A stretch of 64,000 nt of DNA from Calothrix sp. 336/3 (GCF_000734895.2 NZ_CP011382.1:908700-972699), one strand, 5' to 3'; counted from the first letter of the stretch, positions 35,934 to 45,639 are shown. Made by a program: numbers and translations. The notes: generated by a model from the letters alone, not told the origin.

Positions 35934-37661
35934 ATGCAGGTATATTGCAGTAAGAATCACGCAAATCAACCAGGTAACCGCTTCTGTACCCAGTGTGGTG
36001 AACCTCTACCCTTGTCAACTGGGGTAATGATTGGCGATCGCTATCGCATCATGAAACAATTAGGACAAGGTGGCTTCGGTAGAACCTATTTAGCGGAGGA
36101 TACCCAACAGTCTCAGAAAACCTGTGTGCTGAAGGAATTTGCCCCCCTGGTGGAAGATACACAAAATTTAGATAAAGCCAAGGAGTTATTTGAAAGGGAA
36201 GCGAATGTTCTCAAAAAACTCCAGCATTCCCAGATACCCCGTTTTCATTCTTCTCTGCAAGTCAAACTGGGTAATAAGGATTTTTTCTTTTTGGTACAGG
36301 ATTACATTGAGGGTGATAATTTTCTCGACTTGTTAGAAAAGCGCCGCTTTACAGAGGAGGAAGTTATCAAACTGTTGCAGCAAATTCTACCAGTATTATC
36401 CTACCTGCACTCACGGGATGTCATACATCGAGATATTTCCCCGGATAACTTAATTTGGCGTAAAAGCGATGATTTGCCCGTACTCATTGACTTTGGAGCG
36501 GTGAAGCAGTTACCTGCGAGTAAGGGTTTTTGGTTTACACAATTGGCAGGCAATCGCACCCTTCTAGGTAAAAAAGGCTACGCCCCAGAGGAACAACTAC
36601 GACAGGGTAAGGCGTTTCCTAGTAGCGATTTGTATGCTTTGGCTGTCACCGCACTGGTATTAATTACTGGCAAAGAACCACCAAAACTCTATGATAGCTA
36701 CAACGGTAATTGGAGTTGGGGTAAGGAGATTCAAGTTAGCCCCAAGTTAGAAACGGTGTTAAAAAAGATGCTCTCCTATAAACCGAGCGATCGCTATCAA
36801 ACTGCCCAGGAAGTCTTTAAACAAATTCAATACCTGGCACCAAGTATCAAGGCTGTAAATACTGCGGTTGTAACCGCTCAACCCATTGTCACCCCTGCGG
36901 TAAAAACCCTTAATCCCCTAATTACCAAAATCAAAACCATGGTAGTAGCACCGGGTAAAAAACCACCCGCAGTTATCAGTAAATTTCAGCATCAAACCCA
37001 AGCGGCAGTTCAATCTCTCCCCGTACCGATTTGGATGCGTCCCTTTGCCTATAGCTTAATCGGGACGAGTGTAGCTATTTTAACCTTTGCCGGCTCTTGG
37101 GCGCTGGTGAGTGCGGTGATTCGCGGTGTATCATCCATATCCTTGCCTTCTATCTCCCTCCCGAAAGATGAGTCACCAAAAAAATCCACGAATCAGCAAA
37201 AACCGGGTAAACTAACCCAAGCAATTAACCGTCGTCAGGAATTAGCCATACCCGAAGGTTTTTTTAACCTGACTGTAAATCGCATATTCCACGCGGAAAA
37301 TCCCCAATTAAATGGACGCGCTTTAACTAGTGGTGCGGAAGATGCAGCACTGCGGGAGGAATGGGCAAATGTTGCTAACAAGTTCCTAGATAAAATTACC
37401 GAAGCAAAACTCAGCCAATCAACACGGGAAAAACTCGGAAGCTATGGTGGCAAAGACTACGCAGCATGGCGCACCAAGGCACAAAATGGGGAGTTAGGAA
37501 ACTATACCCTAGAGAAACTTAACTCCGAAACTAACCGCAAATTTGACAAATTATTTCCGGGCATTAGGCAGGATAATGAGAAACTAGATCCACAAACCTA
37601 CAGCCAAATCTGGTACGCGATCGCGGCTGAACAAATCAGTAAAATCGGAACAGAAAATTAG
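35934..37661 (+). CDS. Serine/threonine protein kinase with N-terminal zinc ribbon
   Basis: A 575-residue membrane kinase. A metal-binding ribbon sits at the N-terminus (C5, H9, C18, C21 in YCSKNHANQPGNRFCTQCG). The kinase domain at about 37-285 has the Gly loop GQGGFGRTYL, catalytic K67, catalytic loop HRDISPDN and metal-binding IDFG. One transmembrane helix lies near 365-395 (FAYSLIGTSVAILTFAGSWA). The outer 130 residues (FFNLTVNRIFHAENPQLNGR) match the equivalent region of the next kinase. The gene is followed after four bases by that paralog, so the two form an operon and probably arose by tandem duplication. Confidence 0.93.
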   Translation: MQVYCSKNHANQPGNRFCTQCGEPLPLSTGVMIGDRYRIMKQLGQGGFGRTYLAEDTQQSQKTCVLKEFAPLVEDTQNLDKAKELFEREANVLKKLQHSQIPRFHSSLQVKLGNKDFFFLVQDYIEGDNFLDLLEKRRFTEEEVIKLLQQILPVLSYLHSRDVIHRDISPDNLIWRKSDDLPVLIDFGAVKQLPASKGFWFTQLAGNRTLLGKKGYAPEEQLRQGKAFPSSDLYALAVTALVLITGKEPPKLYDSYNGNWSWGKEIQVSPKLETVLKKMLSYKPSDRYQTAQEVFKQIQYLAPSIKAVNTAVVTAQPIVTPAVKTLNPLITKIKTMVVAPGKKPPAVISKFQHQTQAAVQSLPVPIWMRPFAYSLIGTSVAILTFAGSWALVSAVIRGVSSISLPSISLPKDESPKKSTNQQKPGKLTQAINRRQELAIPEGFFNLTVNRIFHAENPQLNGRALTSGAEDAALREEWANVANKFLDKITEAKLSQSTREKLGSYGGKDYAAWRTKAQNGELGNYTLEKLNSETNRKFDKLFPGIRQDNEKLDPQTYSQIWYAIAAEQISKIGTEN

Positions 37662-37665
37662 GGGA

Positions 37666-39639
37666 ATGACTATCCAACCAGGACACATTTTAAGCGATCG
37701 CTATCTGATCACCCGACTCATCGGACAGGGGGGTTTTGGACGTACATATTTAGCGGAAGATGTCAACCGTTTTCGGGAACCTTGTGTACTCAAGGAATTT
37801 TCTCCCCAGGTGCAAACACCCTACGTGGTGCAAAAATCTGAAGAACTATTTCAGAGGGAAGCATCGGTGCTTTACAAGTTGCAACATCCCCAAATTCCCC
37901 GGTTTCGGGAAATCTTCCGCACCAGAGTAGATCAAAAAGAATCTTTATTTCTCGTACAAGATTATGTTCAAGGGGAAAACTACCGCCAACTCTTAGATAT
38001 GCGTCTGGCTCAAGGTTCCACCTTCAGTGAGGCAGAAATTCGCCAATTACTACAGCAGATATTACCAGTGCTGGCATACGTGCATTCCATGGGAGTAATT
38101 CACCGGGATATCTCCCCTGATAATTTAATTCAGCGTCACTCAGATTTACTACCCATACTCATCGATTTTGGTGGTGTCAAGCAAGTTGCTGCCACCGTTG
38201 CTTCCCAATTCTACCAAGCTGGTGTCGCTCCCACCCTGCCACCTCTCACCCTCCTGGGGAAAATCGGTTATGCACCCCCCGAACAGATGCAGACTGGGTT
38301 GGTGGAACCCCACAGCGATTTATATGCATTAGCTGCCACCATGGTAGTCTTACTCACAGGTAAGCAACCCCAGGAATTAATTAATCATCAAAATTTGGCT
38401 TGGGAATGGCAACAATTTGCTTATCTCAGTCCCCCATTGGGAGCAATCCTGAATAAAATGCTCTCACCCTTGCCGAACCAACGCTACCGCAACGTTACCC
38501 AAGTTATCGAAGCACTCAACCCACCCGCTAATTATCCTCCCACCCAACCCCCGGTAGTTAATCCTGCTCCCACCTCTGCAACCTTTGCAGCTGCTCCCCC
38601 TCCAGTTGTCACCCCTCCCCAAGACAAGAAAATGGGGAAAAAGCTCCTACCTATCCTCCTGCTTGCGGGTGTTGTCGGTGTGGGTGCGTGGGGAATTAGT
38701 AATTTAGTGAAATCTAGTGGCGATCGCCCTGGAAATTTAGCAGTACAACCAGTGGCAACGCCAACTGTCACCCAACCTACAGACCCCCTGGCGCAATATA
38801 ATCCAGAGGAGAGAGCGCGTAAGGAAAAATTAAAAGAGCTTCGGGAACGCCTAGGAGTTGATTACAATTTTTACATAACCCTAGTTAATCAAACATTTTG
38901 GCAGAAAAACCCCAGTTTACGCGGACAGGTGCTGAGTAACGAGAGTAAAGACGCAGAATTACGCGCACAATGGGATGCAACCGCCAAGGATATTTTAAAT
39001 AAATTAACAGTTATGAGTGCCGACTCTCGCAGACGCTTAGGTACTTATACTGGAGCAGACCGCGATCGCTGGAAAGTGCAAGTTAATAATTTGAATGTGG
39101 GTAGTAATTCCCTATTTGACTTAGCTGATAGTATCTTCTTTCTGCAATTTCCCCAACAACGCGGTCAAAAATTTATCGACCAACCCATGGGACAAGTTTG
39201 GCAAGGCTTTGTCAATGATAAAGTCAATGCCATCTTAGCTGGTAGTGCCTTACAAAAATTATCATTTGAGACTGGAGCAACGGGTAAAGCTGTCAGTGGC
39301 ACCTTGAAAAGTGGTAACGGCAAAATTTTTATTGCCCAACTGGCTGAAAATCAGGAAATGACAGTCAATCTCACAGCAAATAACAAAGTTTTATTATCTA
39401 TCTATTCACCCGATGGGCAAAAAATTCTCGAAGATTCTCCCCAACACAATTTTTCCCAAACCCTGACAAAGAGCGGATATTACGAATTTGTGATAGTTTC
39501 GACTGTGGCATCATCCCAGGAGTATCAACTGCAAGTCACCGCAGAAATCCCCACTCCCATAGAAACACCAACAGAAACCCCCACAGAAACCCCTACGGAA
39601 ACTCCCACGGAAACACCCACAGAAACCCCTACACCATAA
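37666..39639 (+). CDS. Serine/threonine protein kinase with C-terminal PPC-like domain
   Basis: A 657-residue paralog of the preceding kinase, without the zinc ribbon. The kinase domain has GQGGFGRTYL, K43, HRDISPDN and IDFG. A Pro-rich linker is followed by one transmembrane helix near residues 325-345 (LLPILLLAGVVGVGAWGI). The outer region begins with the domain shared with the first kinase (FYITLVNQTFWQKNPSLRG), continues with a bacterial pre-peptidase C-terminal-like beta domain (ETGATGKAVSGTLKSGNGK) and ends in about five TETP repeats, coded by an imperfect 12-bp tandem repeat at about 39568-39630. The outer parts suggest sensing of an envelope signal. Confidence 0.92.
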   Translation: MTIQPGHILSDRYLITRLIGQGGFGRTYLAEDVNRFREPCVLKEFSPQVQTPYVVQKSEELFQREASVLYKLQHPQIPRFREIFRTRVDQKESLFLVQDYVQGENYRQLLDMRLAQGSTFSEAEIRQLLQQILPVLAYVHSMGVIHRDISPDNLIQRHSDLLPILIDFGGVKQVAATVASQFYQAGVAPTLPPLTLLGKIGYAPPEQMQTGLVEPHSDLYALAATMVVLLTGKQPQELINHQNLAWEWQQFAYLSPPLGAILNKMLSPLPNQRYRNVTQVIEALNPPANYPPTQPPVVNPAPTSATFAAAPPPVVTPPQDKKMGKKLLPILLLAGVVGVGAWGISNLVKSSGDRPGNLAVQPVATPTVTQPTDPLAQYNPEERARKEKLKELRERLGVDYNFYITLVNQTFWQKNPSLRGQVLSNESKDAELRAQWDATAKDILNKLTVMSADSRRRLGTYTGADRDRWKVQVNNLNVGSNSLFDLADSIFFLQFPQQRGQKFIDQPMGQVWQGFVNDKVNAILAGSALQKLSFETGATGKAVSGTLKSGNGKIFIAQLAENQEMTVNLTANNKVLLSIYSPDGQKILEDSPQHNFSQTLTKSGYYEFVIVSTVASSQEYQLQVTAEIPTPIETPTETPTETPTETPTETPTETPTP

Positions 39640-40009
39640 TCGTTTAATTATGTGGAATAACAAAAATGTTTGCGCTTTAGCGCTTTCTCCAAATCTCACC
39701 CATCATTAGTCTCTCAAATCTTCTCACCCAGGGAAAATATCAATATTGAAGTTTTCTTGAAGACTGAAGCTAATGAGAATGCCTTTTTATACTTACAAAT
39801 ACCCATTCAAATGTATTTAATAATACTTTGGTTACTTTGACTGCGCCATATTTTTGATGGCAGTAGAAAAATATTATTTTTTGAAAGATTTGGTGAAATT
39901 GCTTCTAAAAACCTTGACAATTAATCTATTGACCTCCGTGAAAGAGATGTTTATCACTGAAATATAGACAAAAACATTGATACATCAGTTTTTATAGACG
40001 AGGTATAAA
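39640..40009. other. Intergenic region, no gene
   Basis: 370 bp of AT-rich DNA after the kinase operon, holding the weak terminator described separately and presumably the promoter for the small exported protein at 40010. No other structure was noticed. Confidence 0.4.
39672..39690 (+). terminator. Weak terminator after the kinase pair
   Basis: GCGC-TTTA-GCGC (39672-39683) followed by TTTCTCC. The stem is short but GC-rich and 33 bases after the stop codon. Confidence 0.35.
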
Positions 40010-40354
40010 ATGATTAAACAATTAATGGTTAAATTAGCAGCAACCGCAGCAACCGCAACTGTAGGATTAGGAGCGATCGCGGCTCCCGTTTTGGCTGATT
40101 CCTGGACATTTGTAGTTGAAAATGCTGGAGATTCCAAAATTCAGAGAATTGAAGCTGCGGAAGTCGGTAGCGGAAACTGGCGCAAGTTTACAAATAGTGC
40201 CATAAATACTGGGGAAAAAATTACTCTGGAATGGGATTCCTCAACAAACAACACAAGCTGCGTTTGGAAATTGCGAGCGGTTTACGCTGATGGTCCCTCG
40301 GAAGCTGCAACTTTTGATTTTTGCAAAGAAACAGAAATCGTATTTGAAAATTAA
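40010..40354 (+). CDS. Small exported protein, hypothetical
   Basis: A 114-residue protein with a clear signal peptide (MIKQLMVKLAATAATATVGL...APVLADS, cleavage near residue 30). The mature part has about 85 residues with two cysteines (SCVWKLRA and FDFCKE) that may form a disulfide, and a beta-rich pattern (WTFVVENAGDSKIQRIEA). No family is recognised. It is the first of three exported-protein genes in a row. Confidence 0.78.
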   Translation: MIKQLMVKLAATAATATVGLGAIAAPVLADSWTFVVENAGDSKIQRIEAAEVGSGNWRKFTNSAINTGEKITLEWDSSTNNTSCVWKLRAVYADGPSEAATFDFCKETEIVFEN

Positions 40355-40360
40355 GCATAT

Positions 40361-40401
40361 GGGGTAAAAGTCGGGAAGTTGCGATTTGCCACTTTTATCC
40401 C
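40361..40401 (+). terminator. Hairpin after the small exported protein gene
   Basis: GGGGTAAAAGT (40361-40371) pairs with ACTTTTATCCC (40391-40401) with a 19-nt loop, followed by TTCGTTTTC. Likely terminator. Confidence 0.6.
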
Positions 40402-40450
40402 TTCGTTTTCATCTCATCCTTGTCAAACTTGAGCCGTAGTCAACCTGAAA

Positions 40451-40588
40451 TTAGGCAATACCCCGCGCAACGCACTGACTCACCACCTCAAGCAACGGTA
40501 GTGGCATATTCATCAAAATCAGCGATCGCTTTGCCCCTTGCATTACCGTAGCTAATGCTTCCGAAAACACTGTCAAATCAGGCAACCC
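40451..40588 (-). pseudogene. Possible gene remnant
   Basis: A minus-strand frame of 45 codons that reads sensibly (LPDLTVFSEALATVM, RSLILMNMPLPLLEVV) and contains a HIP1 site, but it is closed upstream by an in-frame TAG and has no suitable start. It looks like the tail of a decayed gene. The family is not recognised. Confidence 0.3.
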
Positions 40589-40638
40589 CTAAATTAACCA
40601 ACTGACTTCGTTCCTGAAAATCAAGGATTATTCTCATC

Positions 40639-41331
40639 ATGTTCAAATATCATCTCATTACTTTGGGGTTACTGACTGCCACGATCGCACCATTCCAGAC
40701 ATTCTCACCCGCAGCAGCCCATGCACCACAACCATTAATGCTCGCCGAAGCTAAAACATCCGTCGAAAAATTGCTCGAAAGCGCCCTTGCCAAGAGTGGG
40801 GCTAACGATTATCAAGGGGCGATCGCGGATATAACAGCAGTCATCAAGTTAGAACCCAAAGAAGCTGACCACTACGCTACAAGAGCAGCTTACTACAGAA
40901 TGGCAGAAAATTACAAAGCGGCGATCGCGGATTTAACCCAGGGTTTACAGCTTAATCCAGAAAATCCCATCGCTTATTACTACGAGCGTGCCACAGTGAA
41001 GGATTTTGCTGGGGATGTCAAGGGTGCGATCGCTGATATGACGGCAGTTATTCAGGTAGAGAGCGCGGGGAGCTATTACGGGTTGCGCGCTGACTTGTAT
41101 GCCAAACTGGGCGATCATCAGAAAGCGGTTGCTGATTTCACACAGGCGATTAAAGTGGAAAAACCGGAACTGACTGGTAGCCTTTATGTGAATCGGGCAG
41201 CGAGTTATGTCAAGCTGGGCAATAAAGTAGCAGCGCTCAAAGACTACCAAAAAGCAGCTTCCCTTTTCACCCAACCGGAGGAGCAATCCATGCGCGAATA
41301 TACGTTACAGCAAGCGCAAAAATTGAAGTAG
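40639..41331 (+). CDS. Exported TPR-repeat protein
   Basis: A 230-residue protein with a signal peptide (MFKYHLITLGLLTATIAPFQ..., cleavage near residue 28-36). About five TPR units cover the rest, each with a DYQGAIADITAVIKLEPKEA-like pattern (NYKAAIADLTQGLQLNPENP, DVKGAIADMTAVIQVESAGS, DHQKAVADFTQAIKVEKPEL, KVAALKDYQKAASLF). TPR proteins act as protein-protein interaction scaffolds; the location is periplasm or outside. It lies 20 bp upstream of the DUF6636-like gene, suggesting cotranscription. Confidence 0.9.
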   Translation: MFKYHLITLGLLTATIAPFQTFSPAAAHAPQPLMLAEAKTSVEKLLESALAKSGANDYQGAIADITAVIKLEPKEADHYATRAAYYRMAENYKAAIADLTQGLQLNPENPIAYYYERATVKDFAGDVKGAIADMTAVIQVESAGSYYGLRADLYAKLGDHQKAVADFTQAIKVEKPELTGSLYVNRAASYVKLGNKVAALKDYQKAASLFTQPEEQSMREYTLQQAQKLK

Positions 41332-41350
41332 TTAAATTGAGGTTTCTCAG

Positions 41351-41797
41351 ATGAAGAAGTGTGGAATTTTGTCCATTGGTATGATGCTGGGAGCGATCGC
41401 TGTTGGGCAAACCGCACAGGCGATCGATAATAGTGATGGCTTCATGCTACCCAGTGGTAATATTTACTGCATTAGCCATGAAATTGGGGGTGATTTAGCC
41501 CAGGAATCACCGATTCTTCGCTGTGAAATCGGGAGTAAGCTCAAGCCTATGCCTCCCCAGCCAAAATCCTGCAATTTGGATTGGGGCAATGGTTTACTTC
41601 TATCGAAAGCAAAAAAGCCTGCAACGGTGTTATGTGTTGGCGATACAATGTATTCCCCGAATTATCCAACGCTGGATTATGGCAAAACTTGGAAAAAGAA
41701 TGGTTTTACCTGCAAAGCAACAACCGATGGTTTAACTTGCACAAACGGCAAAGGCAATGGCTTTTTCCTGAATCGTCAAGACTGGAAAGTGTTTTAA
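41351..41797 (+). CDS. Exported DUF6636-like protein
   Basis: A 148-residue protein with a signal peptide (MKKCGILSIGMMLGAIAVGQTAQA, cleavage near 24). The mature part holds FMLPSGNIYCISHEIGG and a C-terminal GFTCKATTDGLTCTNGKG plus GFFLNRQDWKVF, which fit the DUF6636 pattern of small secreted proteins with several disulfides (Cys near 38, 57, 73, 94 and in the final FTCxA/LTC pair). Function unknown. Confidence 0.8.
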   Translation: MKKCGILSIGMMLGAIAVGQTAQAIDNSDGFMLPSGNIYCISHEIGGDLAQESPILRCEIGSKLKPMPPQPKSCNLDWGNGLLLSKAKKPATVLCVGDTMYSPNYPTLDYGKTWKKNGFTCKATTDGLTCTNGKGNGFFLNRQDWKVF

Positions 41798-41874
41798 ACC
41801 CTACATAGCATCAAGTCAGGGAATATCATCATACCCCCTGACTTAATTTATTTTCTGTCATCCCGATTTTGAGA

Positions 41875-42993
41875 CTATGCGGGATTCGGTTGCATTTTCT
41901 TCTGAAGCAGATTGACGATCGCAGTTTTTTCCAAAATTCCTACTAACACCCCATTCTCACGAATCACAGCTAGGGCGGATAGTTTTTGTTGTTCCAGCAC
42001 TTGCATCACTTCCAATAAGGGCTGATCAGCTTGTACAGTAGTAGATTCAGGAATACTTCTCATCACGTCTTGAATATAAGTTTCTGACCACTGGGTGCTA
42101 GGTACAGTCCGTAAATCGTTTACAGATATCGCTCCTACCAATTGTCCATCATTGTCAGTGACTAAAAACCTCTGCCAGCTTTGCCCAATTTGCCCATCAG
42201 CAAAGTCTCTGAGAGTCAAATTAGCAGATACAATCGGGCTATCTTCAGTGATCGCATCACTCGCAGTCAAACCAGTCAGTTGTTGTTGAACTCTGGCAAC
42301 TTGTGCAGCATTTCCGGCATTTTGCAGGAGAAAGTAACCGACTAGGAGATTCCAGATGTTTGCAAAGCTACCAACCAGTAACAGGGGAAGTAAACCAGAG
42401 GCGATCGCCACCCAACCAAAGATTTGTCCAATGCGGCTAGCAAATACTACACCTTTGTAAGGATTACCTGTAATTTTCCAAACAATTGCCTTCAGTATAT
42501 TTCCTCCATCCAAGGGCAACCCAGGAATCAGGTTAAACAGAGCTAAGGCTAAGTTTACAGAAGCTAAGACACCGATAATCGCCGCCCCTGCTCCCGATGG
42601 CGCAGTCACCAAACCGATGGCTGTAAAGGTACCGAATAGTAGTAGGCTCACCAACGGACCCGCGATCGCCACCCAAAAAGCCCCACCTGGAGTTTTCGAT
42701 TCTTTTTCTAAGCTTGCCAACCCACCAAAAATAAATAGAGTGATGGATTTAACATCAATACCTTGACCTATGGCAACAAAACTATGTCCTAACTCATGGG
42801 CAACCACAGACCCGAATACCATCAGTGCTGTCATTAAACCCAGTAGCAAAGCTAACCCATTCCCTAACCCAGGAAACGCTGCTGCTAGTCCACTGCCATA
42901 AGTCCAAGTTACTAAACCTAAAACTAAAAACCAGGACGGATGGATGTAGAAAGGAATCCCGAAGAGGTTGCCAACACGAATTGTACTATTCAT
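41875..42993 (-). CDS. Site-2 protease (M50 family) with CBS domains
   Basis: A 372-residue intramembrane zinc protease. The metal-binding HELGH is at H66, E67 and H70 in the second hydrophobic segment, and the second motif NLIPGLPLDGG lies near residue 155-165. Six or so membrane segments cover residues 1-225; a pair of CBS modules occupies about 245-365 (DSPIVSANLTLRDFADGQ, IPESTTVQADQPLLEVMQVL). The family cleaves membrane-bound regulators; the CBS pair suggests control by adenine nucleotides. It is monocistronic and divergent from the toxin-antitoxin pair. Confidence 0.92.
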   Translation of the reverse strand: MNSTIRVGNLFGIPFYIHPSWFLVLGLVTWTYGSGLAAAFPGLGNGLALLLGLMTALMVFGSVVAHELGHSFVAIGQGIDVKSITLFIFGGLASLEKESKTPGGAFWVAIAGPLVSLLLFGTFTAIGLVTAPSGAGAAIIGVLASVNLALALFNLIPGLPLDGGNILKAIVWKITGNPYKGVVFASRIGQIFGWVAIASGLLPLLLVGSFANIWNLLVGYFLLQNAGNAAQVARVQQQLTGLTASDAITEDSPIVSANLTLRDFADGQIGQSWQRFLVTDNDGQLVGAISVNDLRTVPSTQWSETYIQDVMRSIPESTTVQADQPLLEVMQVLEQQKLSALAVIRENGVLVGILEKTAIVNLLQKKMQPNPA

Positions 42994-43210
42994 GGCGTTT
43001 ACCTTTGATTTCTGCGTTGAGAAGCTTGTGCTTCTTCTTGATGTCTCTATAGTAACGAAATGTTAAGCAATTTTAATAAATGTAACGGTAGTGGTGTCCG
43101 TCCGTGGGGGTACGGTTATACGCAAGATAAGTAATTTGACTGGCAAATTAATCTGACTACTCATTAATGCTAAAATAGGCATCATTTACATCATCAAAAC
43201 TGATGTCAAC

Positions 43211-43486
43211 ATGGATAAACGTACTATCCGCACCACATTAACTTTGCCAGCAGAATTACTGGAAGCAACCGATCGCGTTGTCGGTGAAGGAAAAGCCAGA
43301 AGTCGGAATGAGTTTATCGCGCGTGCAATTCGCCATGAACTAGCAGTACAAAAGCGGGCAGAAATCGACGCAGAATTTGCCCAAATGGCTAATGATAGGG
43401 AATATCAAACAGAAACTGCAATCATTTACCAAGAATTTGCTCAATCAGATTGGGAAGCTTGGCAATTAGGTGAGTTTCAACAATGA
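43211..43486 (+). CDS. Ribbon-helix-helix antitoxin
   Basis: A 91-residue protein. The N-terminal 45 residues form a RHH DNA-binding fold (RTIRTTLTLPAELLEATDRV, SRNEFIARAIRHEL). The acidic C-terminal half (AEIDAEFAQMANDREYQTE) should wrap the toxin. Its stop overlaps the toxin start by four bases (ATGA), the usual toxin-antitoxin layout. It would repress its own promoter and neutralise the MazF-like partner. Confidence 0.9.
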   Translation: MDKRTIRTTLTLPAELLEATDRVVGEGKARSRNEFIARAIRHELAVQKRAEIDAEFAQMANDREYQTETAIIYQEFAQSDWEAWQLGEFQQ

Positions 43487-43842
43487 GAAGGGGTGAAGTC
43501 TGGGATGTCTCTCTCGATCCCACGGAAGGTTCAGAACAAGCGGGTATTCGTCCTGTAATCATAGTTAGTCGTGATGCGATAAATGCTAGTAGTTCGTTTG
43601 TATTAGCAGTTCCCTGTACAACTTATCGTATGGGAAAACGCATTTATCCGAGTCAAGTATTAATTATGGCTCCCGATGGAGGTTTTGAGAGAGATTCCGT
43701 CGCCATGGCAGAACAGGTGCGCGCTTTAGCGAAAAATAGATTTTTGTGTCTTCGAGGAGCCATTTCTCCTCAGTATTTACAACGGCTAGAACTAGCATTA
43801 TTAATTACTTTTGATTTGCCAGGACAAGGTGATATTGAATGA
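43483..43842 (+). CDS. mazF: MazF/PemK-family mRNA endoribonuclease toxin
   Basis: A 119-residue toxin. The N-terminal MRRGEVWDVSLDPTEGSEQA and GIRPVIIVSRDAIN are the conserved MazF/PemK core, with PCTTYRM and EQVRALAKNRFLCLRGAISP in the second half. The full length and intact motifs indicate an active single-strand mRNA cleaving enzyme. It is translationally coupled to the antitoxin gene. The target sequence cannot be read from the protein. Confidence 0.92.
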   Translation: MRRGEVWDVSLDPTEGSEQAGIRPVIIVSRDAINASSSFVLAVPCTTYRMGKRIYPSQVLIMAPDGGFERDSVAMAEQVRALAKNRFLCLRGAISPQYLQRLELALLITFDLPGQGDIE

Positions 43843-43982
43843 TTGGGTAACAGTTTTGCCAACTCCTGAACAGTATGGTTCTTGAATGGAGTTAATTTAC
43901 CCCTATGCCCCTTGGTTGAACGGACATGATATAAAATATTCTTCTGCCAATATTTTGTATCATCACAAAAAACAGGGGAACT

Positions 43983-45521
43983 ATGGCGCGTCTGGCACTG
44001 CTGAGTGTATCGAATAAAACAGGAATTATTGAATTAGGTAAAAGCCTGGTAGAAGAGTTTGGCTTTGATTTAATCAGCAGTGGCGGTACTGCCAAAGCAT
44101 TAAAAGATGCAGGGATACCTGTGACTAAGGTTTCTGATTATACGGGGTCGCCGGAAATTCTAGGGGGGAGAGTCAAGACTTTACACCCACGGATTCACGG
44201 GGGAATTTTGGCGCGTCGGGATTTGCCAGAGCATATTGCAGATTTGGAGAATAATCAAATTCGTCCCCTAGATTTGGTGGTAGTTAATCTCTATCCCTTT
44301 GAGGCAACTATTGCTCAACCAGGTGTCACCCTTGCCGAGGCAATTGAGCAAATAGATATTGGTGGACCTGCTATGCTCAGGGCAGCATCAAAAAACTTTG
44401 CCCATTTAACAGTATTGTGTGACCCTGGACAGTATGATGAATACTTGGCAGAACTACGGCAGCATCAGACACCATCCCTAGAGTTTCGCCAAAAATGTGC
44501 CTTAAAAGGATTTTTGCATACATCCAGTTACGACCAGGCGATCGCCACCTATTTAACTCAGCAATCCCCAGTTGATACACCCCTACCAGAAACCTTTTCC
44601 CTCACTGGTAAACAAATTCAATCTCTGCGTTACGGTGAGAACCCCCACCAACCTGCAACCTGGTATCAAACGGGAAGTACCAGTGGTTGGGCAAGTGCGG
44701 TCAAGTTACAGGGTAAGGAACTCAGCTACAATAACTTGGTAGACTTGGAAGCAGCACGACGCATCATTGCCGAATTTCCCGATACTCCCGCCGCCACGAT
44801 TATTAAACATACCAATCCCTGTGGTACTGCCCTAGGTGATAACCTCCACCAAGCCTACACCAAAGCTTTCAATGCCGATTCTACCTCAGCCTTTGGTGGT
44901 ATCGTTGCCTTAAACCGTCCCATTGATGGGGCAACAGCTACGGAGTTGAAAAAGACATTCTTAGAGTGTATTGTGGCACCAGGTTGCGACCCAGAAGCCC
45001 AGGAAATATTAGCTACGAAGGCAAATTTACGAGTATTAGTTTTACCAGATTTACTCAGTGGCGGTAAGGAAACAGTCAAGGTAATTGCCGGGGGTTTGTT
45101 GGTACAAACAGCCGATGATGTGATTGCAGATACCGATAAATGGCAAGTTGTCACCGAGAGAAAACCCACAGATACGGAGTTAGCAGAATTACTCTTTGCC
45201 TGGAAAGTTTGCAAACATGTGAAATCAAATGCCATTGTGATTAGTGGCGATCGCACAACTTGGGGAGTCGGTGCAGGGCAAATGAACCGCGTTGGTTCAG
45301 CGAAAATTGCCCTGGAACAAGCGGGAGAAAAAGCCAAAGGCGGATTCCTTGCCAGCGATGGTTTCTTTCCCTTTGACGATTCCGTGAGAACTGCCGCAGC
45401 TTCGGGAATTACCGCGATCGTCCAACCCGGTGGCAGTATGCGCGATCAAGACTCGATTAATGCTGCCAACGAATTAGGTTTAGTCATGGTATTCACGGGA
45501 ATACGACACTTTTTACATTAG
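43983..45521 (+). CDS. purH: Bifunctional AICAR transformylase / IMP cyclohydrolase
   Basis: A 512-residue enzyme that performs the last two steps of IMP synthesis. The N-terminal IMP cyclohydrolase/MGS-like domain has LLSVSNKTGIIELGKSLVEE and RVKTLHPRIHGGILARRD. The AICAR transformylase part carries LRYGENPHQPATWYQ and IKHTNPCGTALG, with SDGFFPFDDSVRTAAASGIT near the end. Length and start (MARLALLSVSNKTG) match cyanobacterial PurH. It is monocistronic. Confidence 0.97.
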   Translation: MARLALLSVSNKTGIIELGKSLVEEFGFDLISSGGTAKALKDAGIPVTKVSDYTGSPEILGGRVKTLHPRIHGGILARRDLPEHIADLENNQIRPLDLVVVNLYPFEATIAQPGVTLAEAIEQIDIGGPAMLRAASKNFAHLTVLCDPGQYDEYLAELRQHQTPSLEFRQKCALKGFLHTSSYDQAIATYLTQQSPVDTPLPETFSLTGKQIQSLRYGENPHQPATWYQTGSTSGWASAVKLQGKELSYNNLVDLEAARRIIAEFPDTPAATIIKHTNPCGTALGDNLHQAYTKAFNADSTSAFGGIVALNRPIDGATATELKKTFLECIVAPGCDPEAQEILATKANLRVLVLPDLLSGGKETVKVIAGGLLVQTADDVIADTDKWQVVTERKPTDTELAELLFAWKVCKHVKSNAIVISGDRTTWGVGAGQMNRVGSAKIALEQAGEKAKGGFLASDGFFPFDDSVRTAAASGITAIVQPGGSMRDQDSINAANELGLVMVFTGIRHFLH

Positions 45522-45526
45522 TATAA

Positions 45527-45547
45527 AGACGTTCCCGTGGAACGTCT
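45527..45547. repeat. Interspersed hairpin repeat
   Basis: AGACGTTCC-CGT-GGAACGTCT: a perfect 9-bp stem with a 3-nt loop, 6 bp after the purH stop. The element type is common in Nostoc relatives and may also act as a terminator. Confidence 0.75.
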
Positions 45548-45639
45548 CTACTGTCATAGTTCCAGATATCATAGCGCTTCACTTTTATTTGTGATATCAA
45601 GTTCGGATAAATACTGTTAATAAAAAGACCCCTCCCCAT

